Source: an uncultured Clostridia bacterium (GTDB lineage Bacteria; Bacillota; Clostridia; TANB77; CAG-508). From it: a stretch of DNA of 7,136 nucleotides. The stretch covers positions 1,643 to 8,778 of the forward strand of contig CAPBNZ010000064.1 in NCBI GenBank assembly GCA_948585895.1, given 5' to 3'. This document shows, piece after piece, positions 1 to 5,542 of the stretch (its first letter is position 1; each line of letters begins with the position of its first letter). A program made the translations under genes and the position numbers. The notes under the pieces are model-generated. The model did not search any database and had not been told where the DNA came from. It was given only the letters and a program-made list of their open reading frames with translations.

Positions 1-490
1 GCGAATAAAAAAGCAGGAGAAAAACTATTTATATGTGATATTTACCAGAAGAAAATACTTGATTATGTAAGCAAAAATAGTGCGAAATATACAGATTATT
101 ATAATTTCTCTGATGTTAAGAGTTTTGATAGCGAATTGTATAAAAAGATGGTAAGTAATGGTTTTTGTATGTTAGTTCGCAGCAACTACTTTTCAAAGAA
201 ATTTGTTTATAACCCTAGATTTAAAAACAACCTATTTATTTATTCTCAATGGTTAGGATATTTACAAGGTAAAACAGCAGAAAAAGACCTTGTTAAGTTT
301 GTTCCTAAACAATACCATTATTTACACACAAGCGGTCATGCAACAGCTGACGGAATTATAGAAATTTGCAACATTGTTCAACCTAAAGTGATAATTCCTA
401 TACATCGGCATAAACTCATACGATTTTGACAAGTTAGACTTACCATATAGAATTAGACATTTGAAGAATAAGGAAATATACAAGATATAA
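1..490 (+). pseudogene. MBL-fold (RNase J/beta-CASP-like) hydrolase, 3' part, frameshifted
   Basis: The reading frame is open from base 1, so the 5' part lies outside the window. It reads to a stop at 427-429, ending HRHKLIRF. The segment YSQWLGYLQ, then HTSGHATADG, then VQPKVIIPIH matches the C-terminal end of metallo-beta-lactamase-fold proteins of the RNase J/beta-CASP type, where HTSGHA and the final PIH(G) supply metal-site histidines. Just after PIH, the next frame (from about 404) continues as GINSYDFDKLDLPYRIRHLK and ends at a stop at 488-490, which looks like the true C-terminus. Dropping C406 would give PIHG followed by that tail, so one inserted base explains the break. The activity is presumably nucleic-acid or other phosphodiester hydrolysis, but the N-terminal metal motif HxHxDH is not in view. 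The family call is fairly sure, the substrate unknown. It is followed 25 bases later by a same-strand gene. Confidence 0.72.
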
Positions 491-515
491 TGAATTATGA
501 AAGGAATCTTAAAAT

Positions 516-1079
516 ATGGCTCATAAAACAGCAGTTGAAAAATTAAAGGAACATGAATACGATATAAACTTAAAGGCTGGAATAAGAGGTTTTAAAATAG
601 ATATAACATATAATGGCGATAATACAGGAACAATAACAATATGGAGATTTAAAAATAACACACCAAAATTTATAGATGTACGAACATTTGCTGAAACTCT
701 AAACATTGAAGGAATTGCAGATTTTCAAGTAAGTATTAAGAAAGAAAATGAAATACTAGAACATGGTTTATTTTTAGATAAAATTACTAAATGGATATAT
801 AATCGACTAAACAATGAAAAGATAGAATTTATGTACGAGTTTATTGGTGGAAAATACAACGGAAAGACCATGACTAAAGCAGAAGTTGAAACTATATCGC
901 ATGGCATAACAGAAGATTTAACACATATTAGACAACAAGGTGCTACTTGTCATAGAAAAGAATTAGACAAGCAACCTCTTGTAGATGGTTACCTATCGCC
1001 TATGTATTCACATATAGACTATGGACTTATTTACTTACGATATGAAACACAAGAAGTTTATAACAGTATGTCAAATTAG
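516..1079 (+). CDS. Hypothetical protein, 187 residues
   Basis: I do not recognise a named family. The product is soluble-looking, with no signal peptide or membrane segment. The N-terminal half (about 1-75) is rich in beta-type alternation (GFKIDITYNG, GTITIWRF). The middle (80-105) looks helical. A segment near 108-130 (FIGGKYNGKTMTKAEVETIS) is the most motif-like part, and the C-terminus is rich in Tyr and His. The start is set by AAGGAA at 500-505 with normal spacing to ATG 516. It lies 25 bases after the broken MBL gene and 15 bases before the DUF3560 gene, so the three are probably co-transcribed accessory genes of a mobile element. No function is claimed. Confidence 0.8.
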   Translation: MAHKTAVEKLKEHEYDINLKAGIRGFKIDITYNGDNTGTITIWRFKNNTPKFIDVRTFAETLNIEGIADFQVSIKKENEILEHGLFLDKITKWIYNRLNNEKIEFMYEFIGGKYNGKTMTKAEVETISHGITEDLTHIRQQGATCHRKELDKQPLVDGYLSPMYSHIDYGLIYLRYETQEVYNSMSN

Positions 1080-1094
1080 AAAGGAGATTTTAAA

Positions 1095-1799
1095 ATGGCA
1101 GGTAGAATTGATTATTTAGAAAGACAGGAACAAAAAAAGGAACTGTACCAAGAACGACTAGAACAAGCAGAACAAAGAAGTCAAATACATTATGAAAATC
1201 AAAATAAGATAGCAAGTGCAATACCTATGGGACAACCTATTTTAATGGGACATCACAGTGAGAAACGACATAGAAACGATTTAAAGAAAATAGACAATGA
1301 AATGAGAAAGTCTATACAAGAAAGTGAAAAAGCAGACTATTATAGAAATAAAATAGACAACATTGATAATAGCAAAGCAATATCTTCTGATGATCCACAA
1401 GCTATTGAAAAACTACAAGCTAAAATTGAAGAACTAGAACAAGCAAAACTTGAAGTAAAAGCTAGACCTCACGAGTGGTATGAGTTACCCTATCTTAATG
1501 CAGATATAAGAAGATGTAAAGACAGAATAAAAGAAATTCAAGAATTAGAAGAATTGCAATTTGAAGAAATTACTTTTACTGGTGGCAAAGCAATATTGAA
1601 TAGAGATATAAACAGGTTACAGTTTATATTTGATGCTATACCAGATGAAGAAACAAGAACTACATTAAAGAAACATGGTTTTAAATGGTCGAGATATGAA
1701 CAGGCATGGCAAAGATTATATAACAAAAATGGTATTTATGCGGTTAATTATGTTGTTAAAATGATAAATGAAAGAGGTTTAGAAAATGATAGCTTGTAG
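1095..1799 (+). CDS. DUF3560-domain protein with C-terminal GFKWS domain
   Basis: A 234-residue protein. Residues 43-60 carry IPMGQPIL and GHHSEKRHR, the hallmark of DUF3560 proteins, which are common on plasmids, conjugative elements and phages and have no established biochemical function. Residues 1-38 and 60-155 are charged and strongly helical, likely coiled coil. The C-terminal part (about 162-222) contains INRLQFIFDAIPDEE, then HGFKWSRYEQAWQR, then a helix. This module often accompanies DUF3560 and recurs in other mobile-element proteins. An AAGGAG-type ribosome binding site at 1080-1087 fixes the start. The 3' end overlaps the next start by 14 bases, which suggests translational coupling. 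The family call is firm; a role in element maintenance or DNA handling is only inferred from context. Confidence 0.88.
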   Translation: MAGRIDYLERQEQKKELYQERLEQAEQRSQIHYENQNKIASAIPMGQPILMGHHSEKRHRNDLKKIDNEMRKSIQESEKADYYRNKIDNIDNSKAISSDDPQAIEKLQAKIEELEQAKLEVKARPHEWYELPYLNADIRRCKDRIKEIQELEELQFEEITFTGGKAILNRDINRLQFIFDAIPDEETRTTLKKHGFKWSRYEQAWQRLYNKNGIYAVNYVVKMINERGLENDSL

Positions 1800-1971
1800 G
1801 TCTTACACTTTTATTGAAGATATGGAGAAAATGAAAGATTTTCTAAAATTAAGTAAAGAAGAGTTTTTGAAATCATATAGTTATTTATATGAAGAAGAAT
1901 ATGATGCGACAGTTTGGGAATATATAAAACGAACTAGAAATGCTTATAAAAGACAGATTTTAAATGATTAA
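1786..1971 (+). CDS. Small acidic helical protein, 61 residues
   Basis: The start lies inside the end of the DUF3560 gene, with AAAGAGG at 1771-1777 eight bases before the ATG. This is consistent with coupled translation. The core (about 13-50, KDFLKLSKEEFLKSYSYLYEEEYDATVWEYIKRT) is two amphipathic helices and resembles short unnamed proteins often found on Bacillota mobile elements. An ATG at 1822 would give a 49-residue product that starts directly at this core and is an alternative start. No membrane segment or catalytic motif is visible and the function is unknown. It is the last gene before the repeat-rich gap. Confidence 0.65.
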   Translation: MIACRSYTFIEDMEKMKDFLKLSKEEFLKSYSYLYEEEYDATVWEYIKRTRNAYKRQILND

Positions 1972-1985
1972 TGTTATGTTAGGAT

Positions 1986-2032
1986 GCTATGTAACAATAC
2001 CCTCACATATTGAACTAGCGAGGCTACATAGC
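1986..2032. repeat. Stem-loop after the DUF3560 operon
   Basis: GCTATGTA (1986-1993) pairs with TACATAGC (2025-2032), and CCTC (2001-2004) pairs with GAGG (2020-2023) inside it. It begins 14 bases after the upstream operon's last stop and could end or attenuate that transcript, although the T-rich tract (about 2052-2070) is too distant for a simple intrinsic terminator. Confidence 0.45.
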
Positions 2033-2148
2033 CTTTGTAGAGGATATATCTATTTTTACAAATTTTTTTTCGCCGTAGTATATAAAACAGCTTAAAATCG
2101 AGCCTAGAGAACGACAGATAGAATATAAGAGTTTTTTAAGACTAAACT

Positions 2149-2180
2149 ATATCTGGCATAGTGGCATAGTAAAATTCCAA
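2149..2180 (+). repeat. 32-bp direct repeat, copy A (iteron-like)
   Basis: Starts ATATCT and contains GGCATAGT twice in tandem (2155-2162 and 2163-2170), then AAAATTCCAA. It differs from copy B at 2451-2482 at a single base. The inverted form ACTATGC follows at 2190-2196 and could pair with 2164-2170. Short tandem repeats of this kind are typical binding sites for replication initiators. Confidence 0.8.
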
Positions 2181-2272
2181 AATAGATGAACTATGCAGAG
2201 GTTTATTCCGCTTCTATTATTAGAATACAATAACTAAAAATACATATTTAAAATTTTTAGTTTTATTGATAG

Positions 2273-2301
2273 TATATTTTAATACTTCGTATTAAAATAT
2301 A
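2273..2301. repeat. AT-rich hairpin 1
   Basis: A perfect 13-bp inverted repeat (2273-2285 with 2289-2301) with a 3-base TTC loop closed by C-G. The context downstream (AG, AGA, CAT, CAAA) is shared with hairpin 2, 102 bases later. Confidence 0.8.
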
Positions 2302-2374
2302 GGAGATTTCATACAAATTTATTCTAACGAATAAAGCAAAAATATTATAAAAGTTTTAGGCACTATTTTATTAG

Positions 2375-2403
2375 TATATTTATATACTTCGTATATAAAT
2401 ATA
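2375..2403. repeat. AT-rich hairpin 2, compensating variant of hairpin 1
   Basis: A perfect 13-bp inverted repeat (2375-2387 with 2391-2403) and the same TTC loop. Two adjacent stem positions differ from hairpin 1 on the left arm, and the matching positions on the right arm have changed to keep both pairs. This points to selection on the folded form or a gene-conversion-like process. Confidence 0.8.
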
Positions 2404-2450
2404 GCAGAGATCATGCAAAATTGATTTATTGAATATAGAATTACTAATAC

Positions 2451-2482
2451 ATATCTGGCATAGTGGCATAGTGAAATTCCAA
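2451..2482 (+). repeat. 32-bp direct repeat, copy B (iteron-like)
   Basis: Contains tandem GGCATAGT at 2457-2464 and 2465-2472 followed by GAAATTCCAA, one mismatch from copy A. It runs directly into the terminator stem at 2481. Confidence 0.8.
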
Positions 2483-2518
2483 TAAATAAGCTAGTCGATA
2501 AGGACTAGCTTATTTATT
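2481..2518. terminator. Bidirectional terminator at the helicase 3' end
   Basis: A perfect 16-bp stem (2481-2496 with 2503-2518) with a 6-base loop GATAAG. It lies 9 bases past the helicase stop. The outer stem is A/T only, so each strand ends in a T-rich arm. It should end minus-strand helicase transcripts and any plus-strand read-through. Confidence 0.75.
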
Positions 2519-2527
2519 TTTAAATTA

Positions 2528-3865
2528 TCAAGTGTTGTCGGATGTTGTTTCTTCATTCTCTGTGCTTTGTGTTTCTTGTGTGTTTTGTTCATTATCTATT
2601 GTTTGTTCATCATCTGGCTTTTGTTCTTCTTGTGTTGTTTGTTCATCTTCTGTCTTTTGTGTATCATCTACATTTTGTTCATCATCAAATTGTTTACAAA
2701 GATATGTCTCAAGGTCTGATGCATCATTCTGTCTTTTGAAATCTTGATAAATACTAGGTTTACTAGCATTTTCAAAACTAGGACTAGCATAACACAGAAT
2801 TCTATCACCTTTGAAATTCAATTTGTCTGCTCTGTTTCCTAATGCTATAACCTGTTTTCCAAATTGTACCTTATTCAATGGCTCATCAAGGTTTTTGTGG
2901 CACCAAACATCATATTTTTGATAATATGATGTTTTACTTACAATGGTTTTAATTGGGAACAACTTACAGAACTCTAAAGCGTTGTTATCCTGAATAAAGT
3001 ATCTCTCTGTTTCTTGCTTTACATTATCTGGAATGGTAAATTTACCAGCCTTTAATACCTTAATAAATTCAAATATTGCTCTAGTAGCAATAATTTGCAA
3101 TACTTTAGGCTGACAAAGTTTTTCGCCTATGTTAATATCGCGATTATCATTGTCATCTGTAAATATAGCATTAAACGGAATTACAATAAATCTATCAGTA
3201 AGTGAAATTCCGATTTCTTGCTTAAACCTAATGGTTTCATTCACAGAAAAAAGTAGAGTTGCACAATTTGTAAAAGTAGTAGGAGGAAAAGTTCGTTTTC
3301 CTTTTTCTTCTATTGAAATAGGCTCCCCCGCTATTAACCTTGTTAAATATGATGTATTAATGTATCTAGGTTGAATTTGATCTTCAGAAATATTTACACT
3401 ACAGTTAAGTAATTTTTTAATAGTAGATTTACTATCAGATTTAGGACATAGCTGTTCTAAATGTTCATGCGAACATTGTTTAGGCGCTAGAGCCTCTAAA
3501 ATTCTAAAGATTTTAGACTTTCCATTTCTTCCACAACCTAGGTATATTATTGCTTTATTTAGTGTGGCAATTTTAAATAAAGATGAGCCTATTGTTTCAT
3601 ATAACAAAGTTTCTATTCCCTTATCTCCACAACTAATATCACTAAAGAATTTATTAACTAATTTTAGTTCCTCTGTGTCTTCCACAAGTACAGTAAGGTC
3701 ATTATAAGTTACATCTAAATAAGCAATCATATTAGCTTTAGTTGCAACCTCATATTTGTATTTGTCTATATCGACTTCATTGTCTCCTATCTTGACTAGC
3801 TTCTTTTCTGTCGTAGGTTGTTCTTCATTCACCGCTTCTTTTGTTTGAATTTCATTGTTTTGCAT
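2528..3865 (-). CDS. Superfamily 3 (D5/P4-type) replicative helicase with acidic tail
   Basis: A 445-residue ATPase that probably unwinds the element's origin. Visible motifs are Walker A GCGRNGKS (110-117), a Walker B-like strand ending in acidic residues, VNISED (157-162), the sensor LLFSVNE with Asn209, and the basic segment SLTDRFIVIPF (221-231) that usually supplies the arginine finger. Residues about 299-342 (YQKYDVWC to VQFGKQV) match the C-terminal winged-helix region of phage and plasmid primase-helicases. The primase domain and most of D5_N are absent, so it is helicase-only and much shorter than the usual 500-800 residues. Residues about 393-445 form a low-complexity Asp/Glu/Gln/Thr tail. 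The start chosen is ATG 3865 with AAAGGAG at 3875-3881; the upstream in-frame TTG at 3874 abuts that site and is unlikely. The gene follows the broken excisionase-like gene on the same strand. Confidence 0.86.
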   Translation of the reverse strand: MQNNEIQTKEAVNEEQPTTEKKLVKIGDNEVDIDKYKYEVATKANMIAYLDVTYNDLTVLVEDTEELKLVNKFFSDISCGDKGIETLLYETIGSSLFKIATLNKAIIYLGCGRNGKSKIFRILEALAPKQCSHEHLEQLCPKSDSKSTIKKLLNCSVNISEDQIQPRYINTSYLTRLIAGEPISIEEKGKRTFPPTTFTNCATLLFSVNETIRFKQEIGISLTDRFIVIPFNAIFTDDNDNRDINIGEKLCQPKVLQIIATRAIFEFIKVLKAGKFTIPDNVKQETERYFIQDNNALEFCKLFPIKTIVSKTSYYQKYDVWCHKNLDEPLNKVQFGKQVIALGNRADKLNFKGDRILCYASPSFENASKPSIYQDFKRQNDASDLETYLCKQFDDEQNVDDTQKTEDEQTTQEEQKPDDEQTIDNEQNTQETQSTENEETTSDNT

Positions 3866-3874
3866 AATAAGCAA

Positions 3875-3930
3875 CTCCTTTCATTTAAAAGAGTGATTTT
3901 TGTACTAGAACATAAAACCACTCTTGATTT
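3875..3930 (-). promoter_or_regulatory. Helicase leader: inverted repeat and sequesterable ribosome binding site
   Basis: On the minus strand, an arm at 3925-3914 (AAGAGTGGTTTT) can pair with the arm at 3900-3889 (AAAATCACTCTT) with one G-T wobble, over a 13-base spacer holding CTAGTAC. The segment CTCTTTT (3893-3887) can instead pair with the ribosome binding site AAAGGAG (3881-3875) over a 5-base loop, with one wobble. The two pairings share bases and exclude each other, so the first would free and the second would block translation. The same design precedes the integrase. Confidence 0.5.
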
Positions 3931-3951
3931 TCTAACTATTTCTTGGGTAGT

Positions 3952-4230
3952 TCAGCACTCTTTGTTCTTGTCGTGCTTAGACATATACCACTGCTTTATG
4001 GCTCCTATTTCGGCCACTTTGGTTTTGCCGATAATTTTCACTTGGAAAATCTTTACAATTAAACAGTTTGAGACTAACACCGCAAACTACATCCGTCTAA
4101 TCTGTGCAAATTCTTTTGGCGACAAAAAGCAAAGCATTTTTGATTTAGCTTCTAATGCTTCTAACTTCGACACCAACTCATCTACCTTTTGAATGTTCAA
4201 GTCAAAGTCGTTTTCAATGTTAATATTCAT
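3952..4230 (-). pseudogene. Broken excisionase-like HTH gene
   Basis: An excellent ribosome binding site, AGGAGGTG (4245-4238), lies seven bases before ATG 4230. The first frame gives 47 residues: a helical N-terminus (VDELVSKLEALEAKS), then LSPKEFAQIRRM, then a TAG at 4089-4087. Shifting frame, the sequence continues CGVSLKLFNCKDFPSE, and a second shift back in an AAAA run gives IIGKTKVAEIGAIKQWYMSK and a stop at 3954-3952. Joined, this is a roughly 92-residue protein with the layout of small excisionase/HTH_17 proteins: a KEFA-type first helix, then an FPS-x-x-IGK turn, then a final helix ending in W. One lost base near 4088 and one extra A near 4046-4049 explain everything. Such proteins direct element excision. 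It heads the helicase operon. As written, only the 47-residue product (4087-4230) would be made. The family call is inferred from pattern alone. Confidence 0.6.
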
Positions 4231-4269
4231 GGTTTTACACCTCCTTTTCAAAAATATTTCAAAAATCTA

Positions 4270-4298
4270 TTGACTTTTGCTAACAACTGAATTATAAT
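4270..4298 (+). promoter_or_regulatory. Promoter of the XRE repressor
   Basis: TTGACT (4270-4275) and TATAAT (4293-4298) with a 17-base spacer, a near-perfect housekeeping promoter. The predicted start near 4305 gives a leader of about 50 bases before ATG 4356 with AAAGGAG at 4339-4345. Confidence 0.88.
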
Positions 4299-4310
4299 GC
4301 TAACAAAAGT
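4273..4310. promoter_or_regulatory. Candidate operators for the XRE repressor
   Basis: ACTTTTGCTA (4273-4282) is mirrored by TAACAAAAGT (4301-4310, reverse complement ACTTTTGTTA), centred on the shared -10 boxes. GCTAACAA also occurs as a direct repeat at 4279-4286 and 4299-4306, 20 bases apart (about two helical turns). Repressor bound here would cover both promoters. Confidence 0.65.
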
Positions 4311-4320
4311 TAATTGTCAA
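4291..4320 (-). promoter_or_regulatory. Promoter of the excisionase-like/helicase operon
   Basis: On the minus strand, TTGACA (4320-4315) and TATAAT (4296-4291) with an 18-base spacer. Its -10 box overlaps that of the repressor promoter within the palindrome ATTATAAT (4291-4298), so polymerase can probably occupy only one promoter at a time. Confidence 0.85.
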
Positions 4321-4355
4321 TAATGAGTAACAAATGTGAAAGGAGTTTTTGAAAT

Positions 4356-5015
4356 ATGAGTAAAAAAGTAAATATTGTTGACACAGCAACAAAAAAAGGA
4401 AATATCAATCTATTCAATAAAAGATTGAAAGAAAAACGAATGGAAGCAGGTTTTAGTTCTCAAGAGAAATTAGCAGATGTAGTTGGTGTAGATAGAGTTA
4501 CAATCAATTATTATGAAAAAGGTAGTAGAATACCAGACATAGCAACATTTATCAAGATTGCTAATGCTCTCAATGTGTCATGTGATTACTTGCTAGGGTA
4601 TTCTAACAGTCCAACAAGAGAACATCACGAAACAAAAGAATTAACAGTTTTATCTGATAAAGCAATAGAAGAATTAGAAAGATTAGGAATTGCAGTAAAT
4701 ACGAATACAAAAGAGATTGACTGTTTTAATCAAATATGCAAACAAGATCATTACACACTTAATTATCTATTAGAAAATAATTTAAAGTACCATTTTTTTA
4801 ATGATTTAGGAAATTTCTTATTTTTTAAAGAAAGAAACAAAAAATTAATAGAGTTAAACCAACCTATTACTAATGATGACTTCGGCTATACTATGACTAT
4901 TAAACAATGGGAAACTTCATTCAAAATTACAGCAGATGAAAAACTGCTTAATATAAAAAGTGATAGAGAAAAAGAGGTTGAAAATACTTTTAAGGATAAC
5001 AAAAAGAAAAAATAA
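4356..5015 (+). CDS. XRE-family transcriptional repressor
   Basis: 219 residues. About 18 N-terminal residues precede a classic Cro/CI-type HTH at 20-81: RLKEKRMEAGFSSQEKLADVVGV, then VTINYYEKGSRIPD, then IKIANALNVSCDYLLGYS. The C-terminal part (about 97-160, LSDKAIEELERLGI to LLENNLKYHFFNDLGNFLFF) is helical and probably mediates dimerisation or signal sensing; the last 60 residues are highly charged. No LexA/CI peptidase Ser-Lys signature is evident, so release by RecA-style cleavage is unlikely. It diverges from the excisionase-like/helicase operon, and its expected role is to repress that operon and itself, like Stl or CI. The start is supported by AAAGGAG at 4339-4345. The next gene follows after 33 bases. 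Confidence 0.92.
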   Translation: MSKKVNIVDTATKKGNINLFNKRLKEKRMEAGFSSQEKLADVVGVDRVTINYYEKGSRIPDIATFIKIANALNVSCDYLLGYSNSPTREHHETKELTVLSDKAIEELERLGIAVNTNTKEIDCFNQICKQDHYTLNYLLENNLKYHFFNDLGNFLFFKERNKKLIELNQPITNDDFGYTMTIKQWETSFKITADEKLLNIKSDREKEVENTFKDNKKKK

Positions 5016-5048
5016 ATGTTATATTATTGGTAAAAACGGAGTAAATCT

Positions 5049-5405
5049 ATGGAAAAAACTAATAATGAAGAAATTTATAAAAGACTTGGACTAACTGAAA
5101 AATCAATCGAAGTATTGGAAGATTTAAAAGCTAGAGGAGATAAAGCAACTACAAATAAAAGAGCTTTTGCAAAAAGAATTGAAACGATTAACTGTTTATT
5201 AGAAAATGAAGCGAATTATGGTATTTTGGGTTATATTTCTCTGTTTTTATGGGATGAGTATAAGGGTGTATTTGAAGTATTAGAAATAAATTCTGGGAAA
5301 ACACTTTGCTTTACCGCTTCTAAACTACAAAATACTTTTATGTTTGATATTGAAAAAAATCTAAAGAAATTAAAAGAAGATATAAAAGATAAAAAAATTA
5401 AATAA
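5049..5405 (+). CDS. Small protein resembling the repressor C-terminal domain, no HTH
   Basis: 118 residues, preceded by CGGAG at 5037-5041 and probably co-transcribed with the repressor. Residues about 13-68 (LGLTEKSIEVLEDL, then INCLLENEANYGILGYISLFLW) line up by eye with repressor residues about 97-157 (LSDKAIEELERL, then LNYLLENNLKYHFFNDLGNFLFF). It has no HTH. The middle carries an aromatic and hydrophobic strand-like segment (57-90), and the C-terminus (100-118) is a lysine-rich helix. It could bind the repressor as a mixed oligomer and act as an antirepressor or co-regulator, as some phage regulators do, but that is inference. No named family is recognised. Confidence 0.7.
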   Translation: MEKTNNEEIYKRLGLTEKSIEVLEDLKARGDKATTNKRAFAKRIETINCLLENEANYGILGYISLFLWDEYKGVFEVLEINSGKTLCFTASKLQNTFMFDIEKNLKKLKEDIKDKKIK

Positions 5406-5409
5406 AAAA

Positions 5410-5461
5410 AGCAGGGAATATTTTTTGTACTAGTGACCAAACTGCTCAAAAAATAATTCCC
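5410..5461. terminator. Hairpin after the repressor operon
   Basis: GGGAATATTTTTT (5414-5426) pairs with AAAAAATAATTCCC (5448-5461) with one bulged base, a plausible terminator or attenuator, although no T-run follows on the plus strand. AGCA (5410-5413) can also pair with TGCT (5443-5446) in the loop, giving a possible weak pseudoknot. The loop holds TTTTTGTACTAG (5422-5433), also found in the helicase leader. Confidence 0.45.
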
Positions 5462-5471
5462 CATAGAAAAT

Positions 5472-5539
5472 CAAGAGTGATTTCCTATATTTAATTATAG
5501 TACAAAAAATCACTCTTGTAAATAATGAGGAGTGATTTT
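5472..5539 (+). promoter_or_regulatory. int: Integrase leader: three-arm mutually exclusive RNA fold
   Basis: Arm 1 CAAGAGTGATTT (5472-5483) pairs perfectly, 12 bp, with arm 2 AAATCACTCTTG (5507-5518). Arm 2 (5506-5515) can instead pair perfectly, 10 bp, with arm 3 GAGTGATTTT (5530-5539), which overlaps the ribosome binding site GAGGAG (5527-5532). The first fold leaves the site open and the second hides it. A possible -10, TATAGT (5496-5501), lies between arms 1 and 2 with no clear -35. A transcript starting just after it would contain only arms 2 and 3 and would fold shut, while read-through from the repressor operon would carry arm 1. Confidence 0.55.
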
Positions 5540-5542
5540 ATT

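Larger units (their letters stand above)
1972..2527. other. Gene-free, AT-rich, repeat-rich region; candidate replication origin
   Basis: About 550 bases with no credible gene on either strand, lying between convergent transcription units. It holds a stem-loop at 1986-2032, two copies of a 32-bp repeat (2149-2180 and 2451-2482), two related hairpins between them (2273-2301 and 2375-2403) and a strong terminator (2481-2518). Repeat pairs flanking AT-rich DNA next to a replicative helicase gene is the form of SaPI-type origins, so an origin is the leading inference. A structured non-coding RNA or a transfer origin remain alternatives. No relaxase gene is present in the window. Confidence 0.45.

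Noticed and set aside
2071..2084. Rolling-circle or transfer nick site (minus strand reads TACTACGG, near the pMV158-type TACTACGA)
   Set aside because: It is a partial match without the expected hairpin presenting it, and no Rep or relaxase gene is in the window.
2060..2090. Left attachment site matching GGCGTAGTTAT at 6831-6841
   Set aside because: CGCCGTAGTATAT shares only a short imperfect core with it; not enough for a direct repeat of an att core.
2149..2482. CRISPR array
   Set aside because: Only two copies of the 32-bp repeat, 302 bases apart, and the interval contains its own hairpins rather than spacer-sized inserts.
2532..2747. Plus-strand hydrophobic, Cys/Ser-rich open frames opposite the helicase tail
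   Set aside because: They are the antisense of the acidic DDEQ repeats, which forces a hydrophobic-looking translation; no ribosome binding site.
4087..4089. Amber read-through joining the two same-frame parts of the excisionase-like gene
   Set aside because: The in-frame continuation (FAVLVSNCL) does not resemble the family, whereas the shifted frame gives CGVSLKLFNCKDFPSE; two indels fit better.
3818..4192. A 124-codon plus-strand open frame across the helicase start and the excisionase-like gene
   Set aside because: No ribosome binding site and no family resemblance; it is antisense to a well-supported minus-strand leader and gene.
5410..5461. Type III toxin-antitoxin RNA (pseudoknot repeat)
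   Set aside because: There is a single copy with a weak 4-bp second stem and no ToxN-like gene downstream.
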